Assembly: GCF_902806685.2 (NCBI RefSeq)
Contig: NC_048538.1
Coordinates: 5,084,001-5,148,000 of the forward strand
From: Maniola hyperantus
Lineage: Eukaryota > Arthropoda > Insecta > Lepidoptera > Nymphalidae
Length of the DNA stretch: 64,000 bases
Reading direction: 5' to 3'
Both the position numbers and the translations under genes were made by a program. Below are positions 26,901 to 42,700 of the stretch, one piece after another; position 1 is the stretch's first letter, and every line of letters starts with the position of its first letter. Under the pieces are notes generated by a model. That model did not search any database. It had not been told where the DNA came from and worked only from the letters and a program-made list of their open reading frames with translations.

Positions 26901-27704
26901 GACATCAAATCAATCATTCAATCCGAATTCCTTTTGAAGAGATACGATAATTCTCCTACTCGCATGTACACATCAAAAATGGTTGTTTGCTCTAAAACTA
27001 TCATTCTACATTTCAATTATAGTCAATCATGTGGCAACGCAGGTATATCGTGACCAAGGCAATTACCAAATGCCCCTAACGAGAGACTCGACCCACAAGA
27101 TGGCATTACCAAATTCAAAATTCATACAACTGTTTTTTAACGCTTAAGGCGAATAATTATATGCAAACGAAACAAAAACCTAAATTTTTCAAAAAGCTGA
27201 TCGCACGCTGCGATATAAACCGCACATGTCGCACGCGGAGGTCTACACACTCAAAACATGAACGGTGTCATCGAGTTTGGCGATAGTAACGGATGTGCCA
27301 AAGGAATGTGTATGAAGTCAGCAACAAGAATAGGCCATAGACGTAATTCTGTGATAGTATGTATCCACATAATTTGTGAATATAATATCAATTAATCAGC
27401 CTGTTTGCACTCACTGCTGGACATATGCCTTCCCAAGAGCGCGCCACCACACACGGTCATCATCCACCCACTTCCCGCTATCATCTTAAGGTCGAATATA
27501 ATATATAAGTATCTAGTAATTATTTTCAATATAATAAATTACCGCGATTAATAGCCTCAACTGGTGACAGAAGGGCTGGCTCATTTTTTGCGCAGCGGAT
27601 CAGCCTGGCTGTCCAGCGCGGAAATGCAGCCAGTATTCTTGGCACCATTCCACGCGGTCATGATTTATATAGTAATTAGATAAGGCTAGCTTTAAGTTTT
27701 ATTG

Positions 27705-27746
<42 letters not shown>

Positions 27747-30700
27747 TAATTCGTACCTTTATGTACAGATCCAAATTATTGAGGAATGTGCAGTACTCAG
27801 ACAAGACGTTTAAAGCGCTTACGACCACCAAGTAACTAATTTGTTATGTATTTTTTTGTTTTTGAAGTGAATAAACAAAATAAGCAGCATAGCTCTTGCG
27901 TCTACTGCGTACTACGCGCATGAACCACAATTATTCCCCGTACCTACGTACGTGGTTCGTGCGCGTAGTAGGTACGCGTGTGGCTGGTGCGCTGGTACGT
28001 GTGTTATGTGCGATTAGCTTTTATTAGAAAAGGAAGTAGGTTAAATATAACTTGGTTATGGGTTTCTATAATTTTATAAGGTCTTAAAATGTCACCATAT
28101 TGGTTAATTACACAACACTATATTATATTTTATAACTTTAATCTGGTGGTTAATTCAACGAAACTGATTTTGTCAAAATAGTTAAGGATCCAAAATCCAA
28201 AACTTAGGTAATTTTCAGAAAAGAGAATTCTCAGGAATCTGCTGAAAGGAACTAGCTATTATTATTGTACTGCATGGCGTATGAGTTAGCGTATAGCTAA
28301 CGTCACGTCGTGTAATAATGATCTGCTTAATTCACACGTATCATAATGCACACCTGTAACACTGAGTCCTGAGAGCAAAAGTCACTAGCTAGTTTGTAGG
28401 CACCCTTACCAATCTGTAAGGACGATTAAAATTTAAAATCTAGTCTGGCGCAATGTATATTATCTTGCTTCACGTAATGAGCCTATTGTTTTAATTCATT
28501 ATTTTGAATTACATTATAATATAAATGTTGACCTACTAGAAACAGCTGCTTTTATCTATACATATAAGAAGACTAAAACTGGACAATTTCTGTACATTAA
28601 ATCTATTTTGAAAATTTTAATCGGGGGAAACATTATTAGACACCAAAACATTTTTTTTTTAATTTTTCTGTCTGTCTGTGCCCGCATCACGCGAAAACTA
28701 CTGAACAGATTTTGATAAAATTTGGTGCAGTGGTAGCTGATAGTCCGGGTATAGGGTAGTTTTTATCTCGAAAAAAATTAGGGATTCTTCGGGATAAGGG
28801 ATCATTTTTTTTGTTTTACTCCAAAACTCCGTCAAATTTGAACCAATTTTCACAATTCTTTTTCTATACAAAGGTTATACTATCATGTTGGATGTTTAAA
28901 CCTAAATCCACGCGTACGAAGTCGCGGGCATCAGCTAGTTATAAATACAATTTGTTTTTTGTAAGTAATAAATTAAACAAAATGAAAATGTTCCAGCACA
29001 TATTTATTAAATACCTGTCATACTTCTATAGAAAAAGTTATGTCATAAGTTAACGACAACAACTTATTTGGAACTAAATATAGCAACATTGAATCTATTA
29101 AAGGTCTATAGACTTTCATCATCCTAATTCTCAACTCATTAATGACTCTCTACCAATAACGGGTCTCCTATTATGGCGTAAAGTTAATGTGTGTTTTAAG
29201 CAGTTAATATTATACCTACTTGCTTTATCGGTGAAGAAAACATTGTGATGAAATTTGCATGCCTGAGAGTTCTCCATAATGTTCTCAAAGGATTTTAAAG
29301 TCTGCCCATCTGCACTTGGCCGCCATGGTAGACTATGGGCATTCTCTTTCTGAGAGGGGACTCGTGCTCAGTAGTGGGTCGTCAATGGGTTGACATCATA
29401 TAAAAGCCTTTAATCTTTGAGACATTTTTGTAGCCTAGCACACGTTATTATTAAGCAAGCAACAATTTTGTTTTGTTTATTATATTTTTGACGAATTTTA
29501 TATTTTGTGTTCGTTATGACATACCTATTTGTATTATTGTAATATCGTTAACAGTTTTGTGTGTCAACCAAATAAAATAAAAAGCTTGTTAACAGAAATA
29601 TTGTGATTTTTAATGTAATGCAACATTTAAATGTAATTTATTGACATCACTATGTATTTCCGGATCGCGAATTTCGAATCGAATCTATAACAGAGTTTCA
29701 CTATTTTATTCTATGATGATAATATTGCATAAATTGATGACACAAAATGTTAAAATGGCGCGTGAGGAGTTAAATTTTACGCGTTATATTAATAGAGGCC
29801 AGTGGTTACAGGTAACCTTACAACATTGGCTGAATATTCAACTGAAGTTTCAGCGGAGTAATTTACGCAGCTGTGTCCCGACACTTAGAATATAATGTAC
29901 ACCTTTTTTTTTCGCTTAGGAGGGGATAATCCTCATGGACATAGTGCCGGACTCCTACCGACTAAAAACCCCTCCTTTCTCTAAGCAGTAATGTTCCCGC
30001 CTTGTTGGCCTACCATTACTGCCGCGGACTAACTCAATTTCCTCCTCTTTCGTCTTTCTCCTTACTTTCCATTATACATTCCATGTATTTCTGAACTGTC
30101 TGCCACTTCTTTTTCTCTTCCAGCATTATGCTTATGAGGCTCTCCACTCCAAACTCTCCTCCCAGCTCGGCTACGACATTCCTTCTTTCTTCCTGAAACT
30201 GAGGACAACGGAACAATGTATGTTCTGCATCGTGTATCGGTTCTATGCAGTACACACACTTACTGCTGTCTCTTTTTTTTATGCGCTCTGTATACTGCAT
30301 AAACACCCCATGTCCTGTAAAACACTGTGTCATTCGAAACGTTAGTATTCCGTGTTTCCTGGATACCCAACTATTTATATTTTTAATCAGTCTATGCGTC
30401 CATCGTCCACTTGTGGACTGGTCCCATTCCTCTTGCCATCTAACCAGGGTCCTTTCTCTGATGGCTTTTCTTTCTTCTGTTAATTTCAGTCCATAGCTCT
30501 CAGATCTCTCCCTCGCCAAGAGATGAGCTGGGATTAAATTCGCCAGTACAAGGGATATAATGTATACCTACTTAACTATAAGTCCCGCAAATTGCTAATA
30601 CGCGTGGCCGCCATTTTAGTGACGTTAGTACTAGACTAAAGCTTTGAGCTGATGGTATATTTTTATTTCAGCTGACGTCAAAACGACGTCATTTCGATTT

Positions 30701-33700
30701 TAAATGTGACAAATGTGACAGCGCAATATCGCGCGAATCATGATACACATTTCGTTATGCGTCCAGTAGGTAAATAGTGTTACAGGTTCTCTACGTAATA
30801 AACGGCCAATATTAAACAGCATTCAATTATTTACGGCACTCCGCTAATCAGTTTAGATGCTATACAATTAGACAGAATAAGGGTGGAACCACATGAAATC
30901 GTTCCACGTAACGCGTAGTGTGTTATATGTGAAGATTGCGGAGTAGAATAAGAGAGTGCTTGTTGTGGCTAAGTCTATTTATTGTACACAATCTCTAAAC
31001 TAAAGTAAATTGACAGCTCTACATCTACTTAGTAGGCACCTACAATTCTTTTCTACAGGAAGCATTGTGAAAGGCAAAGTACAGTACGCAGCAGAAACAT
31101 CAACCTTTAGAAGGATAGCAGGTAGAGCGTTGTCTTTGTCGTTGAGACCGACAAAACGTCATATAGGTATAAGAAACAGAGACAACGCTCTACAAAGCTG
31201 AAATGTCATTCTAAAGGCCGATGTACATTAGTTTCTGCAGCGTACTGTAGTCTGTAATGTATTTAGACCTGTAATTTTGGTTTGGAGATTGTGTACAACA
31301 TAATTAATCACATTTTCTAAACTAAATTAAATAATTGACATGTCTAAATCTAGTGATTTCCTTCGCTTTCTTTATAGTCATTTTAGCTTAGTTTAGAGAC
31401 CATGTATAACCGAAATAGCCACATTGTTTTCTTTTGAATAGGATAAGTACTTAGTTTTGTTTAAGAAAATAATTAATATGCAAACTTTAAAGAATTTATA
31501 AAAAGTATACAAACTACGAGCACTAGGTGCCTACCTACGCTCTGGAATTTAAGCTTTTGAAAATAATAATTATTTTATGTAGGTAGGTGTTTGCATACAT
31601 TTAATTCTATGCTACAAATCTTAATTCTCACTTTTCCAATTAAATGGTTGACACGACACGTATGTCGATAAATCACTTCAAATTTATTTCATGTTTGGTA
31701 TTCAGGTTAATGTTTTTACTAACATTATAATATTTTTAACTATTCAAATATTTTTTGCCACACCCAACTTCAACAAAACATAAGTAGCAGAAAGTAATAC
31801 AGTACCTAGGTATAGGCTACACTCTCGGGAACTCCTCACCTGGACGGGCGTCTGAAAGAATACGTATGGAGACTACTGTTTTTTTTTACTACAAACGAGC
31901 AAGCAGATCACCTGATGTTAAGTGATTACCACCGCCCATGAGCATTTGCAGCACCAGAGGAACTGCCGGCCTTTCAGGAATTTGTTGGTCCGCCCCTTGA
32001 ATCCCATGTTGTAATCTAATGAGAACACCGCCGTTGATGATGTTTTTTTTTTATTCTTATACAAGTTAGCCGTTCGATCTCCTAATTATATTGAGATGAT
32101 GCAGTTTAAGATAGAATCGGGCTAATCTGGAAAGGGTATGGCAGTTTCATTAAACCCATATCCCGAATCGGTTTCCGCGAGGCATTCGCGCTTGAAAGTA
32201 ACGAGCGACCCGGGATCTCCATAGTAATGTCGGGAGATTTATCACGAGATCAAAGGCGTCGTTTTCTCTTTATACTGTGAACAGCTGTTCGATTGCGGAT
32301 CAATCATTATTACAATCGCAATCGTTGTGGGTTGGCTGAATTTATGGTCTTCGTGGTGCACAATACATTGTAGCCTATAGTGAGAGAGCATAAACCAATC
32401 AGAGATGATTGCGATCGTGACATTGTAGCTGTCATTCTACCGCAATCGAGCCGCTGTACTACTGTACCTACACCAGGGAAGGCATCAAAAATGATGACTA
32501 TGATGCATCGGTAGGAATATCATTGGCCTCTTAGACTATAGAGTTTTGAGTGTACAATGTAATCGTTGCAAAAGATATATCATGTCACACGTCAATTGCT
32601 TCGCATATTTGTGTCAGGGGCGGCTGTACCTACAGTTTTTAGGGTTCCGTACCTCAAAAGGAAAAACGGAACCCTTATACGATCACTTTGTTGTCTGTCT
32701 GTCTGTCTGTCGGTCTGTCAAGAAACCTACAGGGATCTTCCCGTTGACCTAGAATCATGAAATTTGGTAGGTAGGTCTTATAGCAGACATTCGGGGAAAA
32801 ATCTGAAAACCGTGAATTTGTGATTACATCACACAAAAAAAATTAAATTGTGTTCATGAATTAATAATAATTGATATTTTCAATTTATATGTAAGATAAC
32901 TATAACAAGTGGGGTATCATATGAAAGGTCTTCACCTGTGCATTCTAAAACAGATTTTTATTTATTTTTATGCATCATAGTTTTTGAATTATCGTGTAAA
33001 ATGTCAAAAAATACGACTGTAGTACGGAACCCTCGTTGCGCGAGCCTGACTTGCCCTTGGCCGGTTTTTTAAAACCGGATGCGGTTTTGTTACTATTATT
33101 TCTATGTTATATAATTCGACACACGCTGATGTAAGAGATACATGATTTTAAGTGACACTGACGTGTCTGTCAATATTGATGTCTTATTGGCTTTAATATG
33201 GTTTTAATCACGGGTTTTAATGGCCATGTGACCGCGTTCTTTACAAGCCGCGCCGAACGACTGACCAATAATTACTTAGACATATCTGCTGAATATATAA
33301 AGGGAAAAGGTGACTGACTGACTGACAGACTGATCTATTAACGCACAGCTCAAACTACTGGACGGATTTCGCTGTGGCATGCAGATAGCTATTATGACGT
33401 AGGCATCCGCTAATAAAAGGATTTTTGAAAATTCAACCAATTAAGGGGTTTGAAATTTGAGTAGTCTACGCGGACGAAGACGCGAGCATAAGCTAGTCTT
33501 CTTTAAAAACCATCATCATCTGAACCCATCGCTTGCTCACGACTTAGGTGCTACCCTTAAACTAATAATAATAATTTATGTCTTGGATGTCTGGCAGGGG
33601 GTTGCCACGATACTGTCTGGCAATGCATGACGTGATTTGATATAATGTGAATTGAATACTATTCTGAAGGATGTATAAAAAATTAGACGTTATACTTTAA

Positions 33701-36700
33701 CGAAAGATTTTATCCGTCTTTGTTACCTACCTGTTATCTGCCAAAGCCACCATGATCCAAACTCGCTGATCATACAGTACCTGGCAGGAAATATTGTATC
33801 TCGACTTTAGAAATAGATAGCAGTTTCGTAGAGCGTTGTCTCTGTCGTTGAGGCCGACAAAAGTCACATAGATATGAGTGACAAGGACAACGCTCTACAA
33901 AGCCGAAATCTTCTTCTAAAGGTCGATGTACAATATTTCTTGCCGGCTACTTTACCTTCCTGTGTTGGGGACAATGGGCATAGAAACTTTCAGTATTTAT
34001 AAAATAACGAAGGTCTGGCCATCTCGGGCTCTTAGTTCATCAACTTTATAACGCAGAATCCTGAAATACAATGCTGACCTACTTCACAAAACGGTGCAAT
34101 TTTCTCCTTTAGTTTGTTACAAAAAATTTACAAAATACCTCTACCTATAAACACGTGTAAACTTCAAGGACCCATTAGACATCCTTACATTATACAGTTT
34201 CTGTAATTTTATGTAGCTATTTGTACGTGTCGACGGTCATCTCATTTACATAATAGCAAACGTAAATTATATCGAATGATGTTGACGATAAAGGATCATT
34301 GCCCCCGCTCAGGTTGATGATCTTTAGAATAGGTAGACAGAATGATTCATACTTTAATATCATCGAGATCAGCTGACAATAACGACCTATATAGAGTACG
34401 TAAATGAATATGTTAATTTTAACATCTCTACTAAGATAGGTCGTTATTATCCTTATTACCCGCTGATCTTGACATTAGCTACACTCAACGTGATTTGCAT
34501 GTACCTTCTCGATTCAAATTCAAATTCATATCTATAATCTATACTAAACTTAGGTATTATAAATAAGTACAGAAGTGTGTCTGTCTGTCTGCTAGCGTTT
34601 CACGACCCTTATAATATACCAGCTTACGTCCGCGACTTCGTCCGCGTGGATTACACAAATTTTAAACCAGTATTTTACCCCTAGGGTTGAATTTTCAAAA
34701 ATCTTTTCTTAACGGATGCCTACGTCATAATAGCTATCTGTATTCCAAATTTCAGCCCGATCCGTCTAGTGGTTTGAGCTGTGCGTTGATAGATCAGTCG
34801 GTCAGTCAGTCAGTTTATTCTTTTATATATATTTATAGATTATTTATTGTAGAATAGAATAGAATAGAATAGAATAGAATATGTTTTTATTCAAGTAGAC
34901 TTTTTACAAACGCATTTGAATCGTCGGGTAGTTTTAATTTACCACTGGTTCGGAATGCCGTTCCTACCGAGAAGAACCAGCAAGAAACTCGGCGGTTGCT
35001 CTTTTTAATTTTAATTTTACAATTTACAATGTTATACATATGTTATATAGCTCTATACTTACTTGGTAAGGCTGCATGAAATACTGACGAAGGGTATTTC
35101 ACACCTTAGCGGCACTTCACTCGGCAAACATGGTATCTGTCAACTCAACATCAACTCAACAAGCATTATTATTATTATCATATCAAGTAAAATTTTCAAA
35201 CATAGGTAATTACTTACAAAACACTGATGTAATTCACCTCAAACCAAATCAACCGCCCACACGTTGAAACCAGTAGGTACCTAAGTATCAGCTGGTAGTG
35301 GTCCTGATCAATCTTTACTTTTAATTACGGCCCCGGAGCGTATCGGTCCGTGTATCGGTTACAAATTGCGGTAATAATAATATAGCTATGCAACTAACAG
35401 GCTGAATTCATTTAAGTCGACCAACTCAATCTATGCAAAACGGCTGATTTGTTACTACTGTAAGTATGGTTCGTATTTGTGATTTTGTCTGCGAAGCGAT
35501 CTTCGAAATCATGTGCAAAACCCTTTTTTTCGCTGGGCACATACCAAAAGCGGGTATGTAGGACTCACTGACACTGCTGCAGGATACCCACTAAAAACCC
35601 TAGCGCGGCACAATCCTCGTTAGGGATGAGGCGTCTCAGGATCCCTAGTTGGTATCAGATGCTACTGAGATCATGACGTGTAAGACCCTATTTTAATATA
35701 GATAACGAGTACATACCAAGTTTTTATTTGTCGATATTTTAAACCAATTTCTGTATTATCGATCCTGTCCTAATTTAAGTAGTTATAGATATTTTACTAA
35801 AAATAGGTTTAAGTTTCGAGTACTTACTTACACCAATATGGTCCTTTTGTTGGTCGAAATAAAAACATTTTTTTTTAATTATTTTTATTATGCAAACCAA
35901 GACGGCATCATACGACATCGAAAGTTAATAGTGACGTTGTGAGTGTATTTTGCCAGACAGCTCGTGAAGTTCCAGCGAAAAGAACAAGAAAGAGGGTAGT
36001 TCGCTATTGCCCTTGGCAGCTCGAACTTCATTGGGTGGCTGCAAATGGGTTGAAATATCGACAAATAAAAACATCGAATTAATCGTGGCATGTAACCTAC
36101 CCATTATCTACATTAAAATGTGTCGTTAAACCACGCAATAAGCTTAAAATCATTAGAGTAAGACCCTAGTTTTGCAAGGAACCATGAGCTTATGTTTGCT
36201 ATAATGAAATAATCCTCTAAAACAGACAAATCTGTATCGTGTAATGTGCAGCTCTGCGATATGCACCACCCGCGTTCCCACTGCTAAATATGTAGGAAAA
36301 AGAAGCTAGGTACCATAATTACCAGGTGCGAAGGTGTTATAATCCTTATTTGTAAATATTAACTAACTATTATTTATTCGTTCAAGTTTGTAGTTATATA
36401 GTTTTATAATGTTACAGATAGCGAATGTTAGATGGCAATCGCTCTATGTAAAAATTGGTAGCCTGTCAAAACGGGGTTACAGTTGCAGACTCTGAGCCGT
36501 TTGAATACCGGCAAATTAAACAGTATATCTGAATTAGACCTATAATCTCATGCCACTTATGGTTTGGGTTCTTTCAAGGCTATAATTAAGAGACATAATA
36601 TATAATATTATACAAGGCTTTCAAGGCAATATTACGAAGTCAATTTTTTTAAGGAGATTGGTCAATCTTACTTACCTTAGACATCGTCATCTCAACCTAT

Positions 36701-39700
36701 AAACGACAGTTGCAGGGCGTCAATTTTTCACTATCATCATCATCATCATCTTCATCAACCGATAGACGTCCAGGTCCACTGCTGGACATAGGACTCTTGT
36801 AGGGACTTCCACACGCCACCCTCTTGCGCCGCCTGAATCCAGCGGCTCCCTGCGACTCGTCTGATGTCGTCCATCCACCTAGTGGGGGATCTTCCAACAC
36901 GGCGTCTTTCGTTGCGAGGTCGCCATTCCAGCACCTTGAGACCCCGAAGTCTATCGGTTTTACGAACTATGTATGTGCCCTGCCCATTGCCACTTCAGCT
37001 TCGCAACCCGTTGAGCTACGTCGGTTACTCTAGTTCTCCTAAGGATCTCGTCATTTCTGATTGATCACGTAGAGAAACTCTAAGCATAGCTCTCTCCATC
37101 GCCCGCTGAGTGACTCTGAGCTTTCTTATGAGGTATTTTTAACTATATAGGCAAACAATTGCACCAAATTAACCTAAGATTCAACAACAATACGAATAAT
37201 CAATGTTAGTAGGTAATGATGCAGCCCAACATGCATGTAGCACGCCTGCCTATTCACTCTCTTTTTGAAGGTCATTTGGCCTTTGCGACAATATCATCTT
37301 CGCGACTCTTCCAAGCAAGTGCCTAAGTCTGATTCTTAGGAGAATTTTCTCACTTCTGACTGGTAGAACAAACCATCCATCTCGTTTTAGGATGAGAAAG
37401 GTTTAGGCAATAGTCCACCACGCTGCTGGTCAAATGTGAACGGGACAGGTTATACACACCTTTGAAAACACTATGGAGAACTATCAGTCATGCAAGTTTC
37501 TTCACGATAATAGAATAAGCACTTACATAATATTATTATGATTAATTAAACTTGTGTCCATAATAAAACAAGTCATAATTTATTATGACATCCAATCCAC
37601 AAGACTTCGTTTCAGAATTGTGTGAGATATATATTATTTTCTATTTAGTCTCATTATTATATTAATTTACACCATTTATCATTGATAACTGATTGCAAGA
37701 ATTTACATCGGCTTATAGTCGGTAGACGTCTATTCATTATAGTGGTGTCACAACCATTAGATTTCTATAGTCACAATATTGTAAAAGCTTTGGAAAACAT
37801 GATTTGTGTTTAGGATACAATATCTAACAATGACTAGGTATTTTGTTAGTGTCATCTTCAAAAGATATCTTTTTAAAAGTCTTCGGCAACGTTCGTTCAG
37901 TGAATTATCGCAACAGTAAAGAGTATAATAGAAGAAATAGAAAGTTTGATAGCTTGTTTGAAAATGATAAAGAAATTTCTACTAACCGAATTTATAGACA
38001 GAGAGTTGTCGTATTATTAGAGCAGCTCTATATCACAACATATTATATAGTACGCGACAGGGCGAGATAGCAATCGAGGAGGGAACACCCCGCACAGCCC
38101 CTGCGCTAACCCGGTGCGGGGTCTCCCCCCGCCTCATACCCCGGTCGCCATCTCGACCTGTCGCGTACTATAGGCGCAACCTGACTGATGTAAATCTAAC
38201 AGATGTCCTTTTTTGACATTCAGTAATCTGGCATTGGACCTAATTTTACTGTCTGTCTTTAATACAGTGTTTATATGTAAATATAGGTACCACATATAGC
38301 TACTAAATTAAATATAAGGTTATTCAAAGATATAATATTATATTCGTTCCAAGCTTCAACATCATCATTTTAGGCTGAGATCTATAGAGCGCACTTTGAC
38401 TTTGCTCAGACTTAAGTCACTGTTAAATCGAGACAGCGCGGCGTTATATCGCTGGCATAAATCTGTCTCCTTTTAACTGAAACTTAAGTCTGAGCAAAGG
38501 CAAAGTGGGCTCTATAGGTTTCAACCTCAGTTTTCCATAGAAGTCCATAGCTGGCATAGACCTGCAGTAATGTAATGCATCCGGTTCTTCGCTTTCCTCA
38601 TCCAACCACTTCCCGCCACCCTCTTTATATCGTCGCGTCGTTGGGTCCATCTTGTCAGAGCACGCCGCATACCTACCTACTATCTTACTAATACGCGGTC
38701 TCCACTCTCTAGGTTTATCGCTGAACTTCAACTTATTGATGGTTTGGGCTATATCAGTGTACAGTACGCGGCAGAAAGTAATGTACATCGGGCTTTATAC
38801 AGCGTTGTCTCTGTCACTCATACCTATATGACGTTTTGTCGGTCTCAACGACTGAGACAAATCTGCTATCTAAAGGTAAATCTGCTAAAGGTCGATGTAC
38901 ATAACTTTCTGCGGCGTGCTGTACTTTGCTCTCCCCCAGATCTCTCTCTTCAGGAAAACTCCTAACATAGCCATTTACAATGCTTGCTGAGTTCCAAGCT
39001 TCCGTTTTCGTAATCATTGTCTAGCATTAAATTCGCAACACGCTATGTTCTATCGAAAATCACCTGTATACCTACTGTTGCGGTTTGGCAAAAATAAGGC
39101 GCTTGTCCCACCGCTCACGATTAGCGACAAATAATTTAATCCATAAACTAGTATTAAATGTACAACCACTCACCACATTGTGCAAATCTGAGAAAATTCA
39201 AAAAATTATCTTGCAGGAACAAATATGAAGTAAATGAGTATTTTTGACCAAAGTTTTTATGGAAAAACATGTAGATGCATAAATGTTATGCCCGCAAAAC
39301 TCATAACCATAAGCATTCGATGTATGATTAGTCTACTATTTTCGAAAAACTACCTAAAATTTTAATTTTCGCGGCCGGATGTATCAAACCACCTCAATAT
39401 TATACATCTAGCACACACCGGCTTTGCTCATGTGTTTAGTCTCAACCCCAACACATGCGCGAACTGAGTCCTCGAAAAAAAAACGTAAGCAAAGCCGGTG
39501 TGTGATAGATGTATAATGGAAATCACTCACGATAGTTTAACCGCTAAAATCTTAATATTTATTTGATTTATTGACATACATTGATTGTATGTTTCTGAGC
39601 GAGAAAATAGTCGTTTCCTCGTCGGCGATGGGAGAAGTGCCTAAATGTCTTAAATGCAAGACAAACAGCTCAAGCTCGAGTTGCCTTACATGGCATAACT

Positions 39701-42700
39701 ACTGTAGGTTTATCAGTCAACTGACGCAACGAGAATTATTTAAATATATATCAATGAAATGTCTACTCGAAAATTGAGTCCACTATTTAACAACGACGGC
39801 GTAACGTTGCGAAACAAAACGTGAATGCGGAATAAAAACAGTGCGGACAGCTGTAGCGTTTAAGATAACCCAGAACTAAAGTAAACACGCTATTTATTTA
39901 CATAGAATACTTGGCTAAATTATTATTATCTAATAATATATATTTAATTACCTACCTACCTACTTGGCTGATTGTTATCTAATAACTAACCAAATAGGTA
40001 ATTAAACACACTTCAATATTTTTAATGAAATACTAGCTTATGCTCGCGACTTTGTCCGCGTGGACTACACCAATTTCAAACCCCTTTTTCACCCCCTTAG
40101 GGATTGAATTTTCAAAAAGCCTTTCTTAGCGTCAGTCAGTCAATCAGTCAATCAGTCAGTCATCTTTTTCTTTTATACATTTAATTATTATAAGTCAGCA
40201 ATAAAAAATATAAGTAAGTAAAGAGGCTAACTCTGTTGTAATCTCTAAACTAAAATAAAATGATAGGTCTTAAAATATTATGTAGGCATAATTATGTACC
40301 TATAGCTTTCATAATGCTCCCTTTGGAAAAAATTAACACTAGATTTAGACCTGTCAATTTAGTTTAGTTTAGAGATCAGTTTTAGAGATGTTAAACAGAA
40401 TTAGCCAAAATTAATTCATTTAATTTAATTTAAAATATTGCTTAATACTATGACAAGGAATAAAAAATACAGGATATCTCCACTTACCTGATAGACATTT
40501 AAAGCATCTGGTTCCATTAACTTGCACCGCTGACATGCACTGGGCGTTAAAAACATAGGTATGCTTATAATGTAGGGTTTTAAAAGTAGCCCATTTGTTT
40601 ACTATATACTTAACCACAGGTTACAAAACTGCATCGGAAAGTATTTCAATACCTGTAGGTACTGCACCAGTCTGATCTGAATTCCATTAACAACATTATT
40701 TGTTAATTATAGAAAGGATATGAACCGAATTACACGCATAGTAATCTGTAACTCATACTTTAATTTGTATTAAATTTATTCTAGTAAGACAGTATGGAAA
40801 TATTTCATTTATCGTTATATCATTTTAGACTTTAGTAACTACATTTTAGAGACTATAAGTAGGTGTAATTTTTCTGACTAGATGTATCATGTAGCAAAGA
40901 TTTTACTCACTTCACTTTTGTGTTTATTAAAACACTGCTTTCTGTTCATATTTGACTTTCTGAATACTATACTAAATTATTACAGAAATATCTTTGTACA
41001 TTTTATGTTCTTAAGCTTCGTAAAGGAATTGTAACTGTTTAAATGGTTTTTGGACATAGCTCTGGTAACAGATCGACGGTAATTTATCGGTCTAAACGAT
41101 CGTTAAAGCATTCAAACGTTAACTAACCAAAATTCTCCAATGTACCTTAAAGGAACGTATAGCGAATTCGAATTTGTACCAGAATATTTTAAAAAAAAAT
41201 CATTAAGAACAGTGATTAACAGTGATTAAAAAGCATCGCAAAATCACAGATCGTCAATGGTAAAAGTATCGTGTGTGATGGGGCCCTAAGTAAGGAATGT
41301 CTTTTAATAAGCACTATAATAATATCAAGCGAATGTACCTACGTTAATAGGCTTAAAAAGAAATTCGCAAAAAAATATACGAAGAGTTCAAGAACATTAA
41401 GCACACTTCGAGCCTCAATAGCTCAACCGGTATAGGAGTGGACTGAAAACCGAAAGGTCGACGGTTCAAACCCCGCCCGTTGCACTATTGTCGTACCTAC
41501 TCCTAGCACAAGCCTGACGCTTAATTGGAGAGGAAAGGGGAATATTAGTCATTTAATATGGCTAATATTCTTTATTTAAAAAAAAAACAAAAAACAAAAC
41601 AAAACTTTACACCAACATCGTAGCAAACAAGAGTCTGATAATCTTATAATTTTAAATAAGTAATATCTTAATAACAAACCCAGCGACCGTTGACGGCCTC
41701 ATAATTTATTTTCAACCACATGTTAAGGATAATAAACACGCTGTTGGTAACAAATACGTATTATTTGTCTTATTCCATTAAAGTTTTAAATAGATGATTT
41801 CAGTTTAACAAGATGTTCACCTAAATTGTATGCTGTCAATCCCTTAGTAAGTATGTAAAGTATGTTAGGTTTAGTGCAGGTTTTGCACGACACTGACGAT
41901 GTATAATATAAGGGCCAGCGCAGACCAAGCGCGCCGAGTGACGACGAGTGGCGGCTAGTAGAGTAGAGTAGCAACGCGGCGAGTGGAGGCGCGATAGACT
42001 GAGTGGCAGCTAATGTACGGTTATACCGTCGTATTCTACGAATAACTCCACAAAGATGCGACGGTCGAAGTGGCGCTTTAACTTTTTTGCTGCTATGAGA
42101 CCTACTCTCAATAATTACACATCATTCAAACTCATAAATTCATTTTATTGCCTAGAAATTAGCGTTTGAAAATAAGCCACAATATACTTGCCGAAAAGAT
42201 CCGACGAAAACAGCTACCATGGCCGCAGTGTCAGACTTTTACCCGCCAATCAGGCATATCTCATGCGCGAGGTCAGGCCACAAGCGCCGCTTTGTCACTT
42301 TTGTCGGATCAGCGTGGGCGTCATATAACATGCTTGAAATATTCTTAAAACTAGTTAAATATTTATTGAGCGGGAGCAGCGGCGGGAGCGGCGACGGGAG
42401 CGGCGGCGGAAGCGGCGGTGGGAGCAGCAGCAGCAGCGGCGGCGAGAGCGGTGGTACGAGCGACGGCGGGAGGGGTGGCGGGAGGGTGGCGGGAGTGGAG
42501 CGGGAGCGATGGTGGTAGTGGGCGATGCTGCAATACGAAAGACCATTTAAAAGTAAATAAACTGAGTTTAATAATTAAGTTGCTAAAATAAAAAGAAGAC
42601 TTCGTTGTCAACCCATTCCGTCTGTAAACATTGCACCTAAGAGTAGAATATAATAATTATTCCAGACTAGATTCCCAGATTATTCATAGTATTAGGTAAT